DNA of 64,000 nt from Bacillota bacterium (lineage in GTDB: Bacteria > Bacillota > Clostridia > Acetivibrionales > DSM-1351), in assembly GCA_023444055.1 (NCBI GenBank), contig JAEZRV010000002.1, forward strand, positions 62,001-126,000, given 5' to 3'. Numbering within the stretch: position 1 is the stretch's first letter; every line of letters starts with the position of its first letter. The notes under the pieces are model-generated. The model saw only the letters and a list, made by a program, of their open reading frames with translations, did no database searches and was not told the DNA's origin. Positions 1 to 8,867 of the stretch are shown here, in pieces. The position numbers and the translations under genes are program-made.

Positions 1-177
1 TAGAAATAATAGTTAGCATTCATTTTTTATAACCTCTATATCTTTGTCTCATTTAAGCTAAATCCCACTTTAAAATTCCAATTTAAAATGAAAAATATCT
101 AATATAATTATATTTGTTTAGTTTGGGTTTATTTATACTTAAGAATTTAGTATGTAAAAATTTGCTTTTAGCAATAC

Positions 178-225
178 AAAAACGACCAAACAGAATTCTC
201 TATTACTCTGTTAGGTCGTTTTTTG
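178..225. terminator. Bidirectional rho-independent terminator
   Basis: An inverted repeat (AACGACC..ACAGA / TCTGT..GGTCGTT) is flanked by A residues on the left and a T run on the right, so it can stop transcription from either side. It lies downstream of aroB on the minus strand and is the likely end of that transcript. Nothing gene-like is seen between it and the left edge. Confidence 0.75.
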
Positions 226-267
226 GTTTAACACCGCTTAAAAGGTGTATTTTAATTTGTATTACTT

Positions 268-391
268 AACTTTCTCAGTTTAAAATTGTAGGCACACAAC
301 TCATCAAATGAACCATTACTAAGTCAAACAACTATTTTGGCAACAAAACATTGATAAGTAGCACCGATAGACTTTATATGTAGGAAAGTTG
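268..391. repeat. Hairpin repeat, CAACTTTCCC family, copy 1
   Basis: The left arm (AACTTTCTCAG, then AATTGTAGGCACACAACTCATCAA) is roughly complementary to the right arm (TTGATAAGTAGCACCGAT, then TAGGAAAGTTG). The same arms make up the better preserved copy at 40347-40446 and the copy at 37395-37533. The element lies between aroB and its probable terminator, so it is transcribed in the aroB 3' UTR. It encodes nothing, so it is a non-autonomous palindromic repeat. Confidence 0.6.
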
Positions 392-424
392 ATGCAATGT
401 TATTCAAGATACCATATCAATACC

Positions 425-1504
425 CTATTTAGATAAATCCATAAGCACTTTTTTAATTAATTCACTGTCTTCAATGTTGCACTGGAATACTTCTCCGATT
501 CTGCGAGGCAAAACAAATTTCAGAATATTATCTTTAACTTTTTTATCATAAAATATATGACTGTAAACTTTTTCAACATCTAATCCTGGTAATGATACAG
601 GCAGTTCAAGTTTTAGTAATATTTCTTTTACGTTCTCTACCACTCCCTCATTAACAACACCTAAATACAATGCAAGTCTGAACGCGCCAACAATTCCTAT
701 TGCAACACATTCACCATGCAAAAGTTCAAAATTCTGTACTGTTTCTATTGCATGACCAATTGTGTGTCCAAAATTAAGAATTGCTCTCAAATCACTTTCT
801 TTTTCGTCTACCTCAACAACACTGCCTTTAATCGAGCAATTCTTTTTTGCTAAATATTGCAGTACATTTTCATCATAATTAAAGATTTTTTCAGCATTTT
901 CCTTTATATATTCACAGTATTCTGCATCTATTATAAACCCATGTTTTATAACCTCAGCCAAGCCTGCTGAAACTTCACGTTTCGGCAGTGTTTTAATGGT
1001 ATGCACATTAATAAATACCAATTTGGGCTGATAGAAGGCTCCTACTAAATTTTTATGGCCATCAAAATCAACGCCAGTCTTTCCTCCTACACTGCTATCC
1101 GCTTGCGATAAAAGAGTGGTTGGAACCTGAACAAAATTTATGCCCCTCATATAAGTAGCAGCAGCAAATCCAGTAATGTCCCCTACGACTCCTCCTCCTA
1201 AAGCAACTAACGTATCAGTTCTGTCAAATCTATGTTCAACTAGCTTTTGATATATACCATACACAGCTTCTAAGGTTTTATTCTCTTCACCAGGTATGAG
1301 AACATGTTTATGAACCTCAAACCCACTCTTCTCAAGCTGCTCTATGCAAATATCAGAGTAGTATTTATTAACATTTTCGTCAGTAACAATTAAAATCTTA
1401 CTTCCTGTTCTCAGAGATTGTATTGTTTCGCCCAACTCATCAAAGCTTGTAGTAATACATATTGGATAGCTTCTATCCTTTAAATTTACTGTATGTCTAA
1501 TCAT
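425..1504 (-). CDS. aroB: 3-dehydroquinate synthase
   Basis: Converts DAHP to 3-dehydroquinate, the second step of the shikimate pathway, in the cytoplasm using NAD and a divalent metal. Visible family signatures are the glycine-rich NAD segment GGGVVGDITGFAAATYMRG, the block PTTLLSQADSSVGGKTGVD, and metal ligands in AGLAEVIKHG (Glu), NFGHTIGHAIE (His) and LLHGECVAIG (His). The 359 aa length is normal. The start chosen is the ATG at 1504, where the family usually begins (MIRHTVNLKDRS). The frame stays open 10 codons upstream to a TTG inside a conserved leader hairpin, which I take to be non-coding. No other shikimate gene is adjacent, so this is an isolated aroB. Confidence 0.95.
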   Translation of the reverse strand: MIRHTVNLKDRSYPICITTSFDELGETIQSLRTGSKILIVTDENVNKYYSDICIEQLEKSGFEVHKHVLIPGEENKTLEAVYGIYQKLVEHRFDRTDTLVALGGGVVGDITGFAAATYMRGINFVQVPTTLLSQADSSVGGKTGVDFDGHKNLVGAFYQPKLVFINVHTIKTLPKREVSAGLAEVIKHGFIIDAEYCEYIKENAEKIFNYDENVLQYLAKKNCSIKGSVVEVDEKESDLRAILNFGHTIGHAIETVQNFELLHGECVAIGIVGAFRLALYLGVVNEGVVENVKEILLKLELPVSLPGLDVEKVYSHIFYDKKVKDNILKFVLPRRIGEVFQCNIEDSELIKKVLMDLSK

Positions 1505-1617
1505 AGCTATGCCCATGCCCAGCATTTCGCACAAAGAACATCAAAGAAATGTACATTTCTCTGACAGAAATGTCATGGGCTCGGTACCCCCCTTCATTTG
1601 TTTTTATATTTGTTTCA
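1505..1617 (-). promoter_or_regulatory. SD-hairpin-start leader, copy A (aroB)
   Basis: This is one of five related leaders in the window. Read on the minus strand it has an A-rich box, a G-rich SD (GGGGGG, 1587-1592), 6 nt, an arm GCCCATGAC (1572-1580), a 52-nt loop, an arm GGCATGGGC (1511-1519), 6 nt and the ATG. Eight of nine stem positions pair. A short ORF (MTFLSEKCTFL) starts inside the first arm and stops in the loop. Compared with copies C and E the loop carries an extra segment that is itself a perfect palindrome (AGAAATGTACATTTCT). Function is inferred: the hairpin may bring the SD next to the true ATG. Confidence 0.7.
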
Positions 1618-1662
1618 CCTTGCTCCCCCAAACTAATTTATTAAGTATTGCATAATAGACAA

Positions 1663-1699
1663 TTGGGACGAAATATGCTTTATGCAAGTTCCGTCCCAA
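1663..1699 (-). terminator. Possible ileS terminator hairpin
   Basis: TTGGGACG and CGTCCCAA are perfectly complementary around a 21-nt loop that contains a smaller TGCATAAAGCAT palindrome. It lies about 130 nt past the ileS stop. There is no clear T run, so it could also be an mRNA-stabilising hairpin. Confidence 0.4.
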
Positions 1700-1830
1700 A
1701 TTCAGCACAATAACTAATTGCAACTCAACTTTCCCAACTGATAATGCTGAACTGAACCTTCATAAATACCCAAGCTCAACTAAATCTTTAATCTGCTATC
1801 AGTATCAGAAGAGTTCAATCAGGATGTCAC

Positions 1831-4623
1831 TTATTCAATAACATCTGCACATCTATTACATAGAGTTGGGTGTTTTTCATCCTTACCAACTGATTCACTG
1901 AACATCCAGCATCTTTCACATTTGTCTCCAGGTGCTTGTTCTACAGCAATCTTGATTTCAGGCATTTCATCACCCTTTTGTGCTTCCGCTGTAGCTTCTG
2001 AAAGCTTCTTAACTGAAGCATCAGAGATTATAAATATTGTAACTAACTCATCTTCCATACTCTTTATAAATTCATAATCTGCACCATCAGCAAATATAGT
2101 AACCTTTGCATTTAATGAGTGACCAATTGTTTTATTTGCTCTTGCAACTTCCAGAGCCTTAGATACATCTGAACGAAGCGCTAAAACTTTATCCCATTTT
2201 TCAGCTAATGCCTTATCAATATATTTTTCATTTATTTCAGGCCAGTTGTTGAGCTGTACGCTTTCAATATCGTCACCAGCTCTATGAGGCATAAACTGCC
2301 ATATTTCTTCGGTTGTAAATGCAAGCACTGGTGTTAGCATTAATACTAACGCATGTAATATTTCATACATAACAGTTTGGGCTGCTCTTCTTTCCTTTGA
2401 ATCAACTTTTGAAGTATATAATCTATCCTTAATAATATCAAGATAGAAATTACTCATGTCAACAACACAGAAATTGTGTATTGCATGGAACATTGTATGG
2501 AATTCATACGTCTTATATGCCTCAGTTACTTTTTTATTAAGCACAGTAAGCTTGTAAAGTGCCCATCTATCTAATTCACAAAGTTCTGAATAGTCAACAT
2601 TGTCGGTATTTGGGTCAAAGCCATTAATATTTCCTAAGATATATCTAGCAGTATTTCTTATTTTTCTATAAGATTCAGATAACTGTTTTAATAAGTCCTT
2701 TGAAATTTTGATGTCAGTTGTATAGTCAGATGAAGCGACCCAAATTCTCAACACATCTGCACCATATTCCTTAATAACGTCAGCTGGGTCAATACCATTT
2801 CCCAATGACTTGGACATTTTTCTCTTTTCTTCATCTATAACATATCCATGAGTCAAAACAGTTTTATATGGTGCATTTCCTCTTGTGGCTACAGCTGTTA
2901 AAAGTGAAGACTGGAACCATCCACGATGCTGGTCGCTTCCCTCTAGATATAAATCTGCGGGTGATGATAAGCCTTCTCTGTTTTCCAGAACTGCAACATG
3001 GCTGGAACCACTGTCAAACCAAACATCCATAATATCATTTTCTTTTGTAAACTCTGAATGTCCACATCCACATTTAGTGCCTGCAGGTAATATTTCAGAT
3101 GCATCCAATGCGTACCAAGCATTTGATCCCTTTTCTCTAAACAGATCTGCAACTGCCTTTATAGTATCTTCATTTATTAATTCTTTTCCACATTCCTTAC
3201 AATAGAATATTGGAATAGGTAAGCCCCAGATTCTCTGTCTGGAAATACACCAGTCGCCTCTATCTCTTACCATGTTTGTAATTCTTTCTTCACCCCACTC
3301 AGGAACCCATTTAACATCTTTAATAGCATCTATAGATTCTTTTCTAAAACCATCAATTGATGCAAACCACTGCTCAGTTGCACGGAAGATTATAGGATCC
3401 TTACATCTCCAGCAATGTGGATATTGGTGAACAATTTTCTCTGAAGCCAGCAATCTTCCATCTTCAGTTAGTCTCTCTAAAATTGCTCCATTTGATTTCT
3501 TATAGAACATTCCTGCAAAAGGACCAGCTTCCTCTGTCAATACACCCTTACTATCAACAGGTACAATTACTGGGATTTCCTTGTACTTCTGACAAACAAT
3601 ATAGTCCTCTACACCATGTCCAGGAGCAGTATGAACGCAGCCTGTACCTGCTTCTAGTGTTACATGATCACCAAGAATCACCATAGAATCTCTATCTAAG
3701 AATGGATGTCTGCATTGCATTCTTTCTAATTCTTTACCTTGATATTTCGCAACTGTTTCATATTCTGATATTCCAGCAGCCTTCATAGTCTTTTCAACTA
3801 ATTCAGTTGCAAGAACATAATATTCGTCATTAGCTTTAACGAGTGAATACTCAAAATTTTCATTTAAGCAGATTGCAAGGTTAGCAGGTAATGTCCAAGT
3901 TGTTGTTGTCCAAATAACAAAATTAACTTTATCTTTATCGGCAACACCTTGAAAAATGCCTTTATCATCTCTTACCTGAAATTTAACATATATTGAAACT
4001 GTAGTATCATCAGCATATTCTATTTCAGCTTCTGCCAATGCAGTTTCACATTCAGGACACCAGTAAACAGGCTTTAAGCCTTTATAAATATGTCCGTTTG
4101 TTGCCATTTTTCCAAATACTTCAACTTGCTTTGCTTCAAACTCAGGCTTCAATGTAACATATGGGTTCTCCCAATCAGCTCTTACACCAAGGCGTTTAAA
4201 TGCATCTCTTTGAACATTCAAATATTTCATTGCAAAACCTTCACATGCTTCTCTGAAAACAACAGGACCTACTTCGTGTCTCTTTAGTCCAAGCTCTTTG
4301 ATAGCTCTTTGTTCGATTGGAAGACCATGTGTATCCCAGCCTGGAACATAAGGTGTGTGATAGCCTGCCATACTATGATATTTAACAACTATATCCTTCA
4401 AAATCTTATTAAGTGCAGTTCCCAAGTGAATACCGCCATTTGCATAAGGTGGTCCATCATGAAGTATAAAGGTTGGTTTCCCTTCTGTTTTCTTTAGTTG
4501 CTTATTATAAATGTCCATATCTTCCCATTTTTTAAGGAATTCAGGCTCTCTTTGAGGCAAATTTGCTCTCATTGGGAAATCTGTTTGTGGCAGATTCAAG
4601 GTCTTTCCATAATCTTCTGGCAT
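1831..4623 (-). CDS. ileS: Isoleucyl-tRNA synthetase
   Basis: Class I synthetase charging tRNA-Ile, cytoplasmic. The HIGH-type signature is in PPYANGGIHLGTALNK near the N-terminus, the KMSKS loop in EEKRKMSKSLGNG near residue 600, and a C-terminal zinc finger (CERCWMF...LCNRC) closes the protein. These mark the bacterial, zinc-containing type of 930 aa. The ATG at 4623 is chosen because GGAGG lies 8 nt upstream (GGAGGAACTAAAAATG); the frame stays open a further 7 codons. Expression should be controlled by the T-box at 4865-5175. It appears monocistronic. Confidence 0.97.
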   Translation of the reverse strand: MPEDYGKTLNLPQTDFPMRANLPQREPEFLKKWEDMDIYNKQLKKTEGKPTFILHDGPPYANGGIHLGTALNKILKDIVVKYHSMAGYHTPYVPGWDTHGLPIEQRAIKELGLKRHEVGPVVFREACEGFAMKYLNVQRDAFKRLGVRADWENPYVTLKPEFEAKQVEVFGKMATNGHIYKGLKPVYWCPECETALAEAEIEYADDTTVSIYVKFQVRDDKGIFQGVADKDKVNFVIWTTTTWTLPANLAICLNENFEYSLVKANDEYYVLATELVEKTMKAAGISEYETVAKYQGKELERMQCRHPFLDRDSMVILGDHVTLEAGTGCVHTAPGHGVEDYIVCQKYKEIPVIVPVDSKGVLTEEAGPFAGMFYKKSNGAILERLTEDGRLLASEKIVHQYPHCWRCKDPIIFRATEQWFASIDGFRKESIDAIKDVKWVPEWGEERITNMVRDRGDWCISRQRIWGLPIPIFYCKECGKELINEDTIKAVADLFREKGSNAWYALDASEILPAGTKCGCGHSEFTKENDIMDVWFDSGSSHVAVLENREGLSSPADLYLEGSDQHRGWFQSSLLTAVATRGNAPYKTVLTHGYVIDEEKRKMSKSLGNGIDPADVIKEYGADVLRIWVASSDYTTDIKISKDLLKQLSESYRKIRNTARYILGNINGFDPNTDNVDYSELCELDRWALYKLTVLNKKVTEAYKTYEFHTMFHAIHNFCVVDMSNFYLDIIKDRLYTSKVDSKERRAAQTVMYEILHALVLMLTPVLAFTTEEIWQFMPHRAGDDIESVQLNNWPEINEKYIDKALAEKWDKVLALRSDVSKALEVARANKTIGHSLNAKVTIFADGADYEFIKSMEDELVTIFIISDASVKKLSEATAEAQKGDEMPEIKIAVEQAPGDKCERCWMFSESVGKDEKHPTLCNRCADVIE

Positions 4624-4864
4624 TTTTAGTTCCTCCATAATCAAATTTATTTTTCATTAATTCTTAACGTGAGTCAGCTACTTTTTGGCTAAGCGAACTT
4701 TTTACCGCATGTACACACGTACTCAAATAATCGGTAGAAAATACTTGTGGCTTTCTCTAATCGAAAATGTAAACTTCGCATTTTTCAAGCTAAACCTCAA
4801 TTTTGCTGGTACCACTAGCTATACAAGTAGTAATTAAAAAGCGTATTATCATTGCTTAAAATAT
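4624..4864 (-). other. Long ileS 5' UTR between T-box and start
   Basis: About 240 nt separate the T-box terminator from the ileS start, longer than usual. There is no ORF. At 4762-4788 it contains a 26-27 nt sequence (minus-strand core TTGAAAAATGCGAAGTTTAC) that recurs at 32754-32779, so the UTR has probably been enlarged by a repeat. Confidence 0.5.
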
Positions 4865-5175
4865 AATAAAAGCCCCGTTCCACATAGGGACGAGGCTATT
4901 TTCGCGGTACCACCCAATTTATTTGTAATATGCTAAATAAATAATTCAAGTTGGCAAGTCAACTTTCTTATGATAATAATGTAAGCTACCAAATCAGCTT
5001 GCTTGAAGCATATCAATAATCACTTCATTCTATAACGGCTATTCACCGGCACACCTTACACTAATAATCATTTCAGGCTGCAACTCATGGATGATTTTCA
5101 AAAACTTGAACCTATGAGATCTCACCAAACTCTCACTCTCTTTGAAGCCAACTGTTTTTTACTCTTTCCAGTCAT
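4865..5175 (-). promoter_or_regulatory. T-box riboswitch (ileS)
   Basis: The diagnostic T-box sequence GGGTGGTACCGCG lies at 4903-4915 on the minus strand. A GC-rich terminator follows it at once (AGCCTCGTCCC..GGAACGGGGCT, then TTTTATT, 4865-4897) and would compete with the antiterminator. Upstream are stem I-like parts, including AGAGAGTGAGAG, the distal-loop-like GAGTTGCAGCC and CCGTTATAGAATGAAGTG. T-boxes sense uncharged tRNA, and ileS downstream implies tRNA-Ile. I could not assign the specifier codon with confidence. Confidence 0.93.
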
Positions 5176-5591
5176 CATTATTTAACATATTCATTTAATA
5201 TTCTTCCCATAAATTATGGAAAAATTCTTCACAATTATTATTTATAATACATCAATGATATATTTTCGTCAAGGTGATTTGGTTAAAAACATATATCTTC
5301 CAAAAACCGTGTAACTATTCCTCCACTAATGTGCCTCGTAAACCGGGTTACTATTCTGCCACTCATTATAAAGTATTAACTTAGCTTTCCTACATACATA
5401 AAAAGACTATTGCTGTTTATGCAGTCAAAATAGGGTAAATGAGTCGAATTCGACCCATTTAGACTCCTATCATATATTCAATATTTAGATAAAAAATCTT
5501 GATAGTTGTAATTAACACATATTATGCAAATCACATAAGTCTAGTTACATGAATAGAATATAATGTGATTTAAACGAGAAATGAGAGAATT
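5176..5591. other. AT-rich gap upstream of the T-box and kinase-like gene
   Basis: No ORF is seen. It must carry the ileS promoter (minus) and the promoter of the next plus-strand gene. At 5378-5420 there is a fragment similar to one arm of the CAACTTTCCC repeat (TTAGCTTTCCTACATA). The rest is A/T-rich with no clear structure. Confidence 0.4.
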
Positions 5592-6098
5592 ATGGACTAT
5601 AATTATAATAAAATAATTGCAGACATAAAAAGCGGCAAATATAGTCTGATGGGCACTGGTTCATCAAGGATAGTCTATGATTTGAACGATGGTTTTGTCG
5701 TTAAGATAGCTAAGGACATTCGTGGGATTTTTCAAAATGAAGCTGAACACAAAACCTATTTATCTCATAAATCTAACCTCTTTGCGGAAGTAATGGCTGT
5801 ATCTGAAGATAATCGCCTTCTAATTATGCCAAAGGCTAAAAAAATTAAAAATATTAGACCAGTTTTAAAGTATTATAATGCACGAAGCATCAAATCACTT
5901 TTTAACCATGATAAGCTTATTATCAGCGATATACAGGACAATGGATTGAGTACAAATGATTTATATAGAGTTTCAAGTTGGGGATTTATTAATAATGTTC
6001 CTTTGATAATTGACTATGGATTAACTCATAGTATTTATAAAAAATTTTATGGTCACAACAGGCTTTTTAAAAAGTATAAGTCAATACATTATTTGTAA
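5592..6098 (+). CDS. Miniature protein-kinase-like protein
   Basis: A 168 aa protein of unknown function. The N-terminal half resembles a protein-kinase N-lobe: a glycine-loop-like MGTGSSRIVYDL, a lysine in FVVKIAK, and a glutamate in the helix NEAEHKTYL. A hinge-like LLIMPKAK follows. The C-terminal part has LIISDIQDNGLSTND and PLIIDYGLT, which could stand in for the catalytic and metal-binding loops, but there is no HRD motif and the C-lobe is much shorter than normal. It may be a pseudokinase or a minimal kinase. It is monocistronic, with the RBS-like GAGAATT before the ATG. The kinase resemblance is inferred. Confidence 0.7.
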   Translation: MDYNYNKIIADIKSGKYSLMGTGSSRIVYDLNDGFVVKIAKDIRGIFQNEAEHKTYLSHKSNLFAEVMAVSEDNRLLIMPKAKKIKNIRPVLKYYNARSIKSLFNHDKLIISDIQDNGLSTNDLYRVSSWGFINNVPLIIDYGLTHSIYKKFYGHNRLFKKYKSIHYL

Positions 6099-6105
6099 TT
6101 GACTC

Positions 6106-6150
6106 CTCTTTCCTATATCAAAAGTCTATCGGTGCGGAAACTTATCAATG
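6106..6150. repeat. Partial hairpin repeat (one arm)
   Basis: The segment TTTCCTATATCAAAAGTCTATCGGTG, followed by AACTTATCAATG, matches one arm of the element at 40347-40446. The second arm is missing or eroded. Confidence 0.45.
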
Positions 6151-6181
6151 ATTTGTCATCAAAATAATTGAATTTAATCAT

Positions 6182-6226
6182 AAAAAAACTGCCTAAACTT
6201 CATAAAAATTTAGACAGTTTTTTATT
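6182..6226. terminator. Bidirectional terminator
   Basis: Stem AAAAAACTG.CTAAA / TTTAG.CAGTTTTTT, with A and T runs on both sides. It sits between two convergent genes, the kinase-like gene (+) and the CBM3-protease gene (-), and can serve both. Confidence 0.85.
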
Positions 6227-6288
6227 TGTGCAATATTTATATTCTACCCTGTTGTCAGTCCATCGCTGACAGCTTCAAAAGACGTGTT

Positions 6289-8352
6289 CTAAGGATTTAC
6301 ATACACATTGAATTCTTCGGTATATGTGTTTGCTGCACTATCTGTAATTTTTAATACAAATTTTTGTCCTAAGCCATAAGCTTGACTTAGTACAGGTGTC
6401 CAATTAATCGTATTGGTGGTTGAATTAAATGTTGCACCTGTAGGAGCCTCAAGCATTGTTACAGTGACATCATCCCTATCTGGATCACCTGGATAAACAC
6501 TTAGTGAAAACTCATCTCCCACATTAGCAATTAAAGAGTCAAATATCGTTTCAAAATAAGGGCAGCTGTTTGTTTTTTCCTGTAGAGGGTGCTTTAATGT
6601 TGGATCACCTAATAACATATAGTCAGGTACAGCCTCCCACGATGGAACATCATCATTCATTGGATAGGAAGTATGTCTATCATACCATTCTCCTAACCAT
6701 AATTTATATGCTTCTCCTATACTCATACTGCAAAGATTTTTAAAGTAATCCGCACTCAAATTGTTCCATATTGAGCCACATACTCCTGTTACATTTACTG
6801 TATTTTCATTGTCAAATAAATAAGATGCGCCTAAGTTTTCTATATTATTAGGATTACCCGAAGTAGGTTCTGCATATCTTGATGTACCACAGCCAAAAGA
6901 ATGTATGTAATATGCCTTCGGATTTGAAGGACCCATACCTTCTATTGTTGTCCTATAAATAAGGTTACTTGTATCAGTTACTTTTACATTATCCCTCCAA
7001 TCTGAAAGCTGTAATAAGGTAGGAGCTCCATGTGTTATAATATCCATGAAATAGTATTCATTACTAAATTCACTATTCAAAGTAGTTGTATTTGTGGCAT
7101 ATTTGTCTTGAATCATTTTTACATTGTCAAATGTACTACGAAGTTTAGCATCTGTTTCATAGTAGATTCTCCAATCATCATCAACAAATCCTAGCGCATT
7201 CTTTTTTTGAGTACTGATAGTGCTTCTATTATTTCGGAAACTATGAAGCTTTGTCAGATAATTATTTATTACCTGGGCTTGTCCTGCCACAGTGCTTGAC
7301 TTGCCACCAGCATCAATTCTTCCATAGAACATATCTGGCTTTGAATTTTGAGGTGTTCTTACTTCATTATTTACACTAGATACCTCAAAAATACCATCGT
7401 TATTTGCATCAATCCAGTCTTCTGTCATATCTGCAATTCCATCATTGTTTAAATCTACATCAGCGAAATAGTAGTCAGAAATGCTGTAATTATTATTTCC
7501 TATATAAGACGTCCATTTAACTACTGGAAATTCAGGATATGAGCCTATAAGTACAAACCCTACATATCCCTGATTATAATAACTCTTAATAACATTCTTT
7601 AGTGCAGGAGCTGTTGCACATACATAATCTGCTGATTGATCACTTGAATCATTACTTACTTTTATAAGTGTAGCATTGTAGCCATCTCCATAAACATCAT
7701 TTACATATGTATTAAGATTAGTAGAAAGTGAATTGTACAATGAGCTTGCTACAATAACCAAGAATTTTTCCTTAGTAGGATCAGGTTCAGTATTTGTAAT
7801 AGGCTCAGTTCCACAATAAAGTGTATCGCCAATATAAGCTGTTGTATTATTCCAGTCAGCATAGGATGAATCTGTTCCGTTAAAGGAATAGTCATTTGTT
7901 TGTGTATAATTGCCCCAAGATGAATTATATATTCTAGACTGTATCTCTATACTACCACCTGCATTTATTGTCCCAGCTGTAAAACCAATTTCAACATATG
8001 TATCGGCTGTTGATGTAGCAGTTGGCATATTATAAACTGTTCCTGTTACATTGTCTGTTCCTGCTGAACAATAGTCACAAGAGAAAACCTGAGTTAAATT
8101 CTGATCCTTCGTATAGTAATATTTTATTTTAACAGCTGAAAGATTAATATCTTCTGTTCCTGTATTTGTCAGCCTAATATTTGGCTTTATTGTATTAACT
8201 GAAGTGCTTTTATCTACATTATACATTTCCAATTCAAGAGATGAGCTTGCATATGCCTTTGTAGGAATTTGAATCATTACTGTCATTATAATTGCCAAAA
8301 ATAAAAACATTGAAACTACTTTTTTAGATTTATTTCTTAAATTTGTATTCAT
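6289..8352 (-). CDS. Secreted cellulose-binding gingipain-like (C25) cysteine peptidase
   Basis: A 687 aa exported protein. Signal peptide at about residues 1-36 with a likely cut after AYA. Residues ~37-185 form a family 3 carbohydrate-binding module (INLSAVKIKYYYTKD, ADTYVEIGFT, NYTQTNDYSF, ADWNNTTAYIGD). Residues ~195-600 resemble peptidase family C25, with the clan CD dyad visible as His441 (DIITHGAP) and Cys488 (HSFGCGTSRY). The last ~90 residues look like an Ig/cadherin-type fold (FNSTTNTINWTP). There is no dockerin, so it would bind cellulose directly rather than join a cellulosome. It probably cleaves proteins at the cellulose surface. A strong AGGAGG lies before the ATG. Confidence 0.88.
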   Translation of the reverse strand: MNTNLRNKSKKVVSMFLFLAIIMTVMIQIPTKAYASSSLELEMYNVDKSTSVNTIKPNIRLTNTGTEDINLSAVKIKYYYTKDQNLTQVFSCDYCSAGTDNVTGTVYNMPTATSTADTYVEIGFTAGTINAGGSIEIQSRIYNSSWGNYTQTNDYSFNGTDSSYADWNNTTAYIGDTLYCGTEPITNTEPDPTKEKFLVIVASSLYNSLSTNLNTYVNDVYGDGYNATLIKVSNDSSDQSADYVCATAPALKNVIKSYYNQGYVGFVLIGSYPEFPVVKWTSYIGNNNYSISDYYFADVDLNNDGIADMTEDWIDANNDGIFEVSSVNNEVRTPQNSKPDMFYGRIDAGGKSSTVAGQAQVINNYLTKLHSFRNNRSTISTQKKNALGFVDDDWRIYYETDAKLRSTFDNVKMIQDKYATNTTTLNSEFSNEYYFMDIITHGAPTLLQLSDWRDNVKVTDTSNLIYRTTIEGMGPSNPKAYYIHSFGCGTSRYAEPTSGNPNNIENLGASYLFDNENTVNVTGVCGSIWNNLSADYFKNLCSMSIGEAYKLWLGEWYDRHTSYPMNDDVPSWEAVPDYMLLGDPTLKHPLQEKTNSCPYFETIFDSLIANVGDEFSLSVYPGDPDRDDVTVTMLEAPTGATFNSTTNTINWTPVLSQAYGLGQKFVLKITDSAANTYTEEFNVYVNP

Positions 8353-8867
8353 TCTTTTCTGCCTCCTATTTATGTAATTTATTTATGTTGAATACTGTGT
8401 TACATTAATAAAACTATTTGTTAATTAAAACTATGTGTCAATCAAATAAACTTTCCATCACCTCTCCTCAATTTACTAGCATTTAATACAAGGTTATATA
8501 AAATATTAATTATGTTTATAGACACAACCAAAATAACCAATTACTAATAATTATTGTCTCCTAAAATATACCACCTCTTTTCTACATAATTTTAGAATAC
8601 TAAAATTAATAAGTCAACCCAAATTGTGAAATATTTATTAATTTTATGTAAATCTATTTTGTATATCCATTTTTATAACAGATTCTCAAATAAGCTATTT
8701 TAGTTATTCAATGTAAATTATAAGCTATTCTACTTATTCTATGTAAATTATAACCATTATTTAACACGTTTTTTACCATTACTTAACCATTACTTAGACC
8801 TTACTTTAGGTCTTACTCAGAGTAGATATTAATTTATGTTTTTCAAGATTTGCCCATTGTTAAAAAT
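8353..8867. other. Non-coding gap with tandem 30-mers
   Basis: 515 bp of very AT-rich DNA between the protease start and the pdxR stop, with no ORF. It should hold the protease promoter. Two imperfect 30-bp tandem copies lie at 8692-8751, followed by three or four repeats of the short motif CCATTA(C/T)TTA and a small inverted repeat AGACC..GGTCT near 8797-8812. Confidence 0.5.
8692..8751. repeat. Two tandem 30-bp repeats
   Basis: Copies at 8692-8721 and 8722-8751 both begin AAGCTATT and end ATGTAAATTAT; they differ at three positions. They lie downstream of pdxR and upstream of the protease. They could be binding sites, but nothing else supports that. Confidence 0.75.

Noticed and set aside
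1505..1534. MCEMLGMGI as a conserved N-terminal peptide of AroB, the oxidoreductase and the hydrolase
   Set aside because: The identity is explained by the shared RNA leader; its reading frame relative to the upstream ORF differs between copies, and the enzymes' normal starts lie just downstream.
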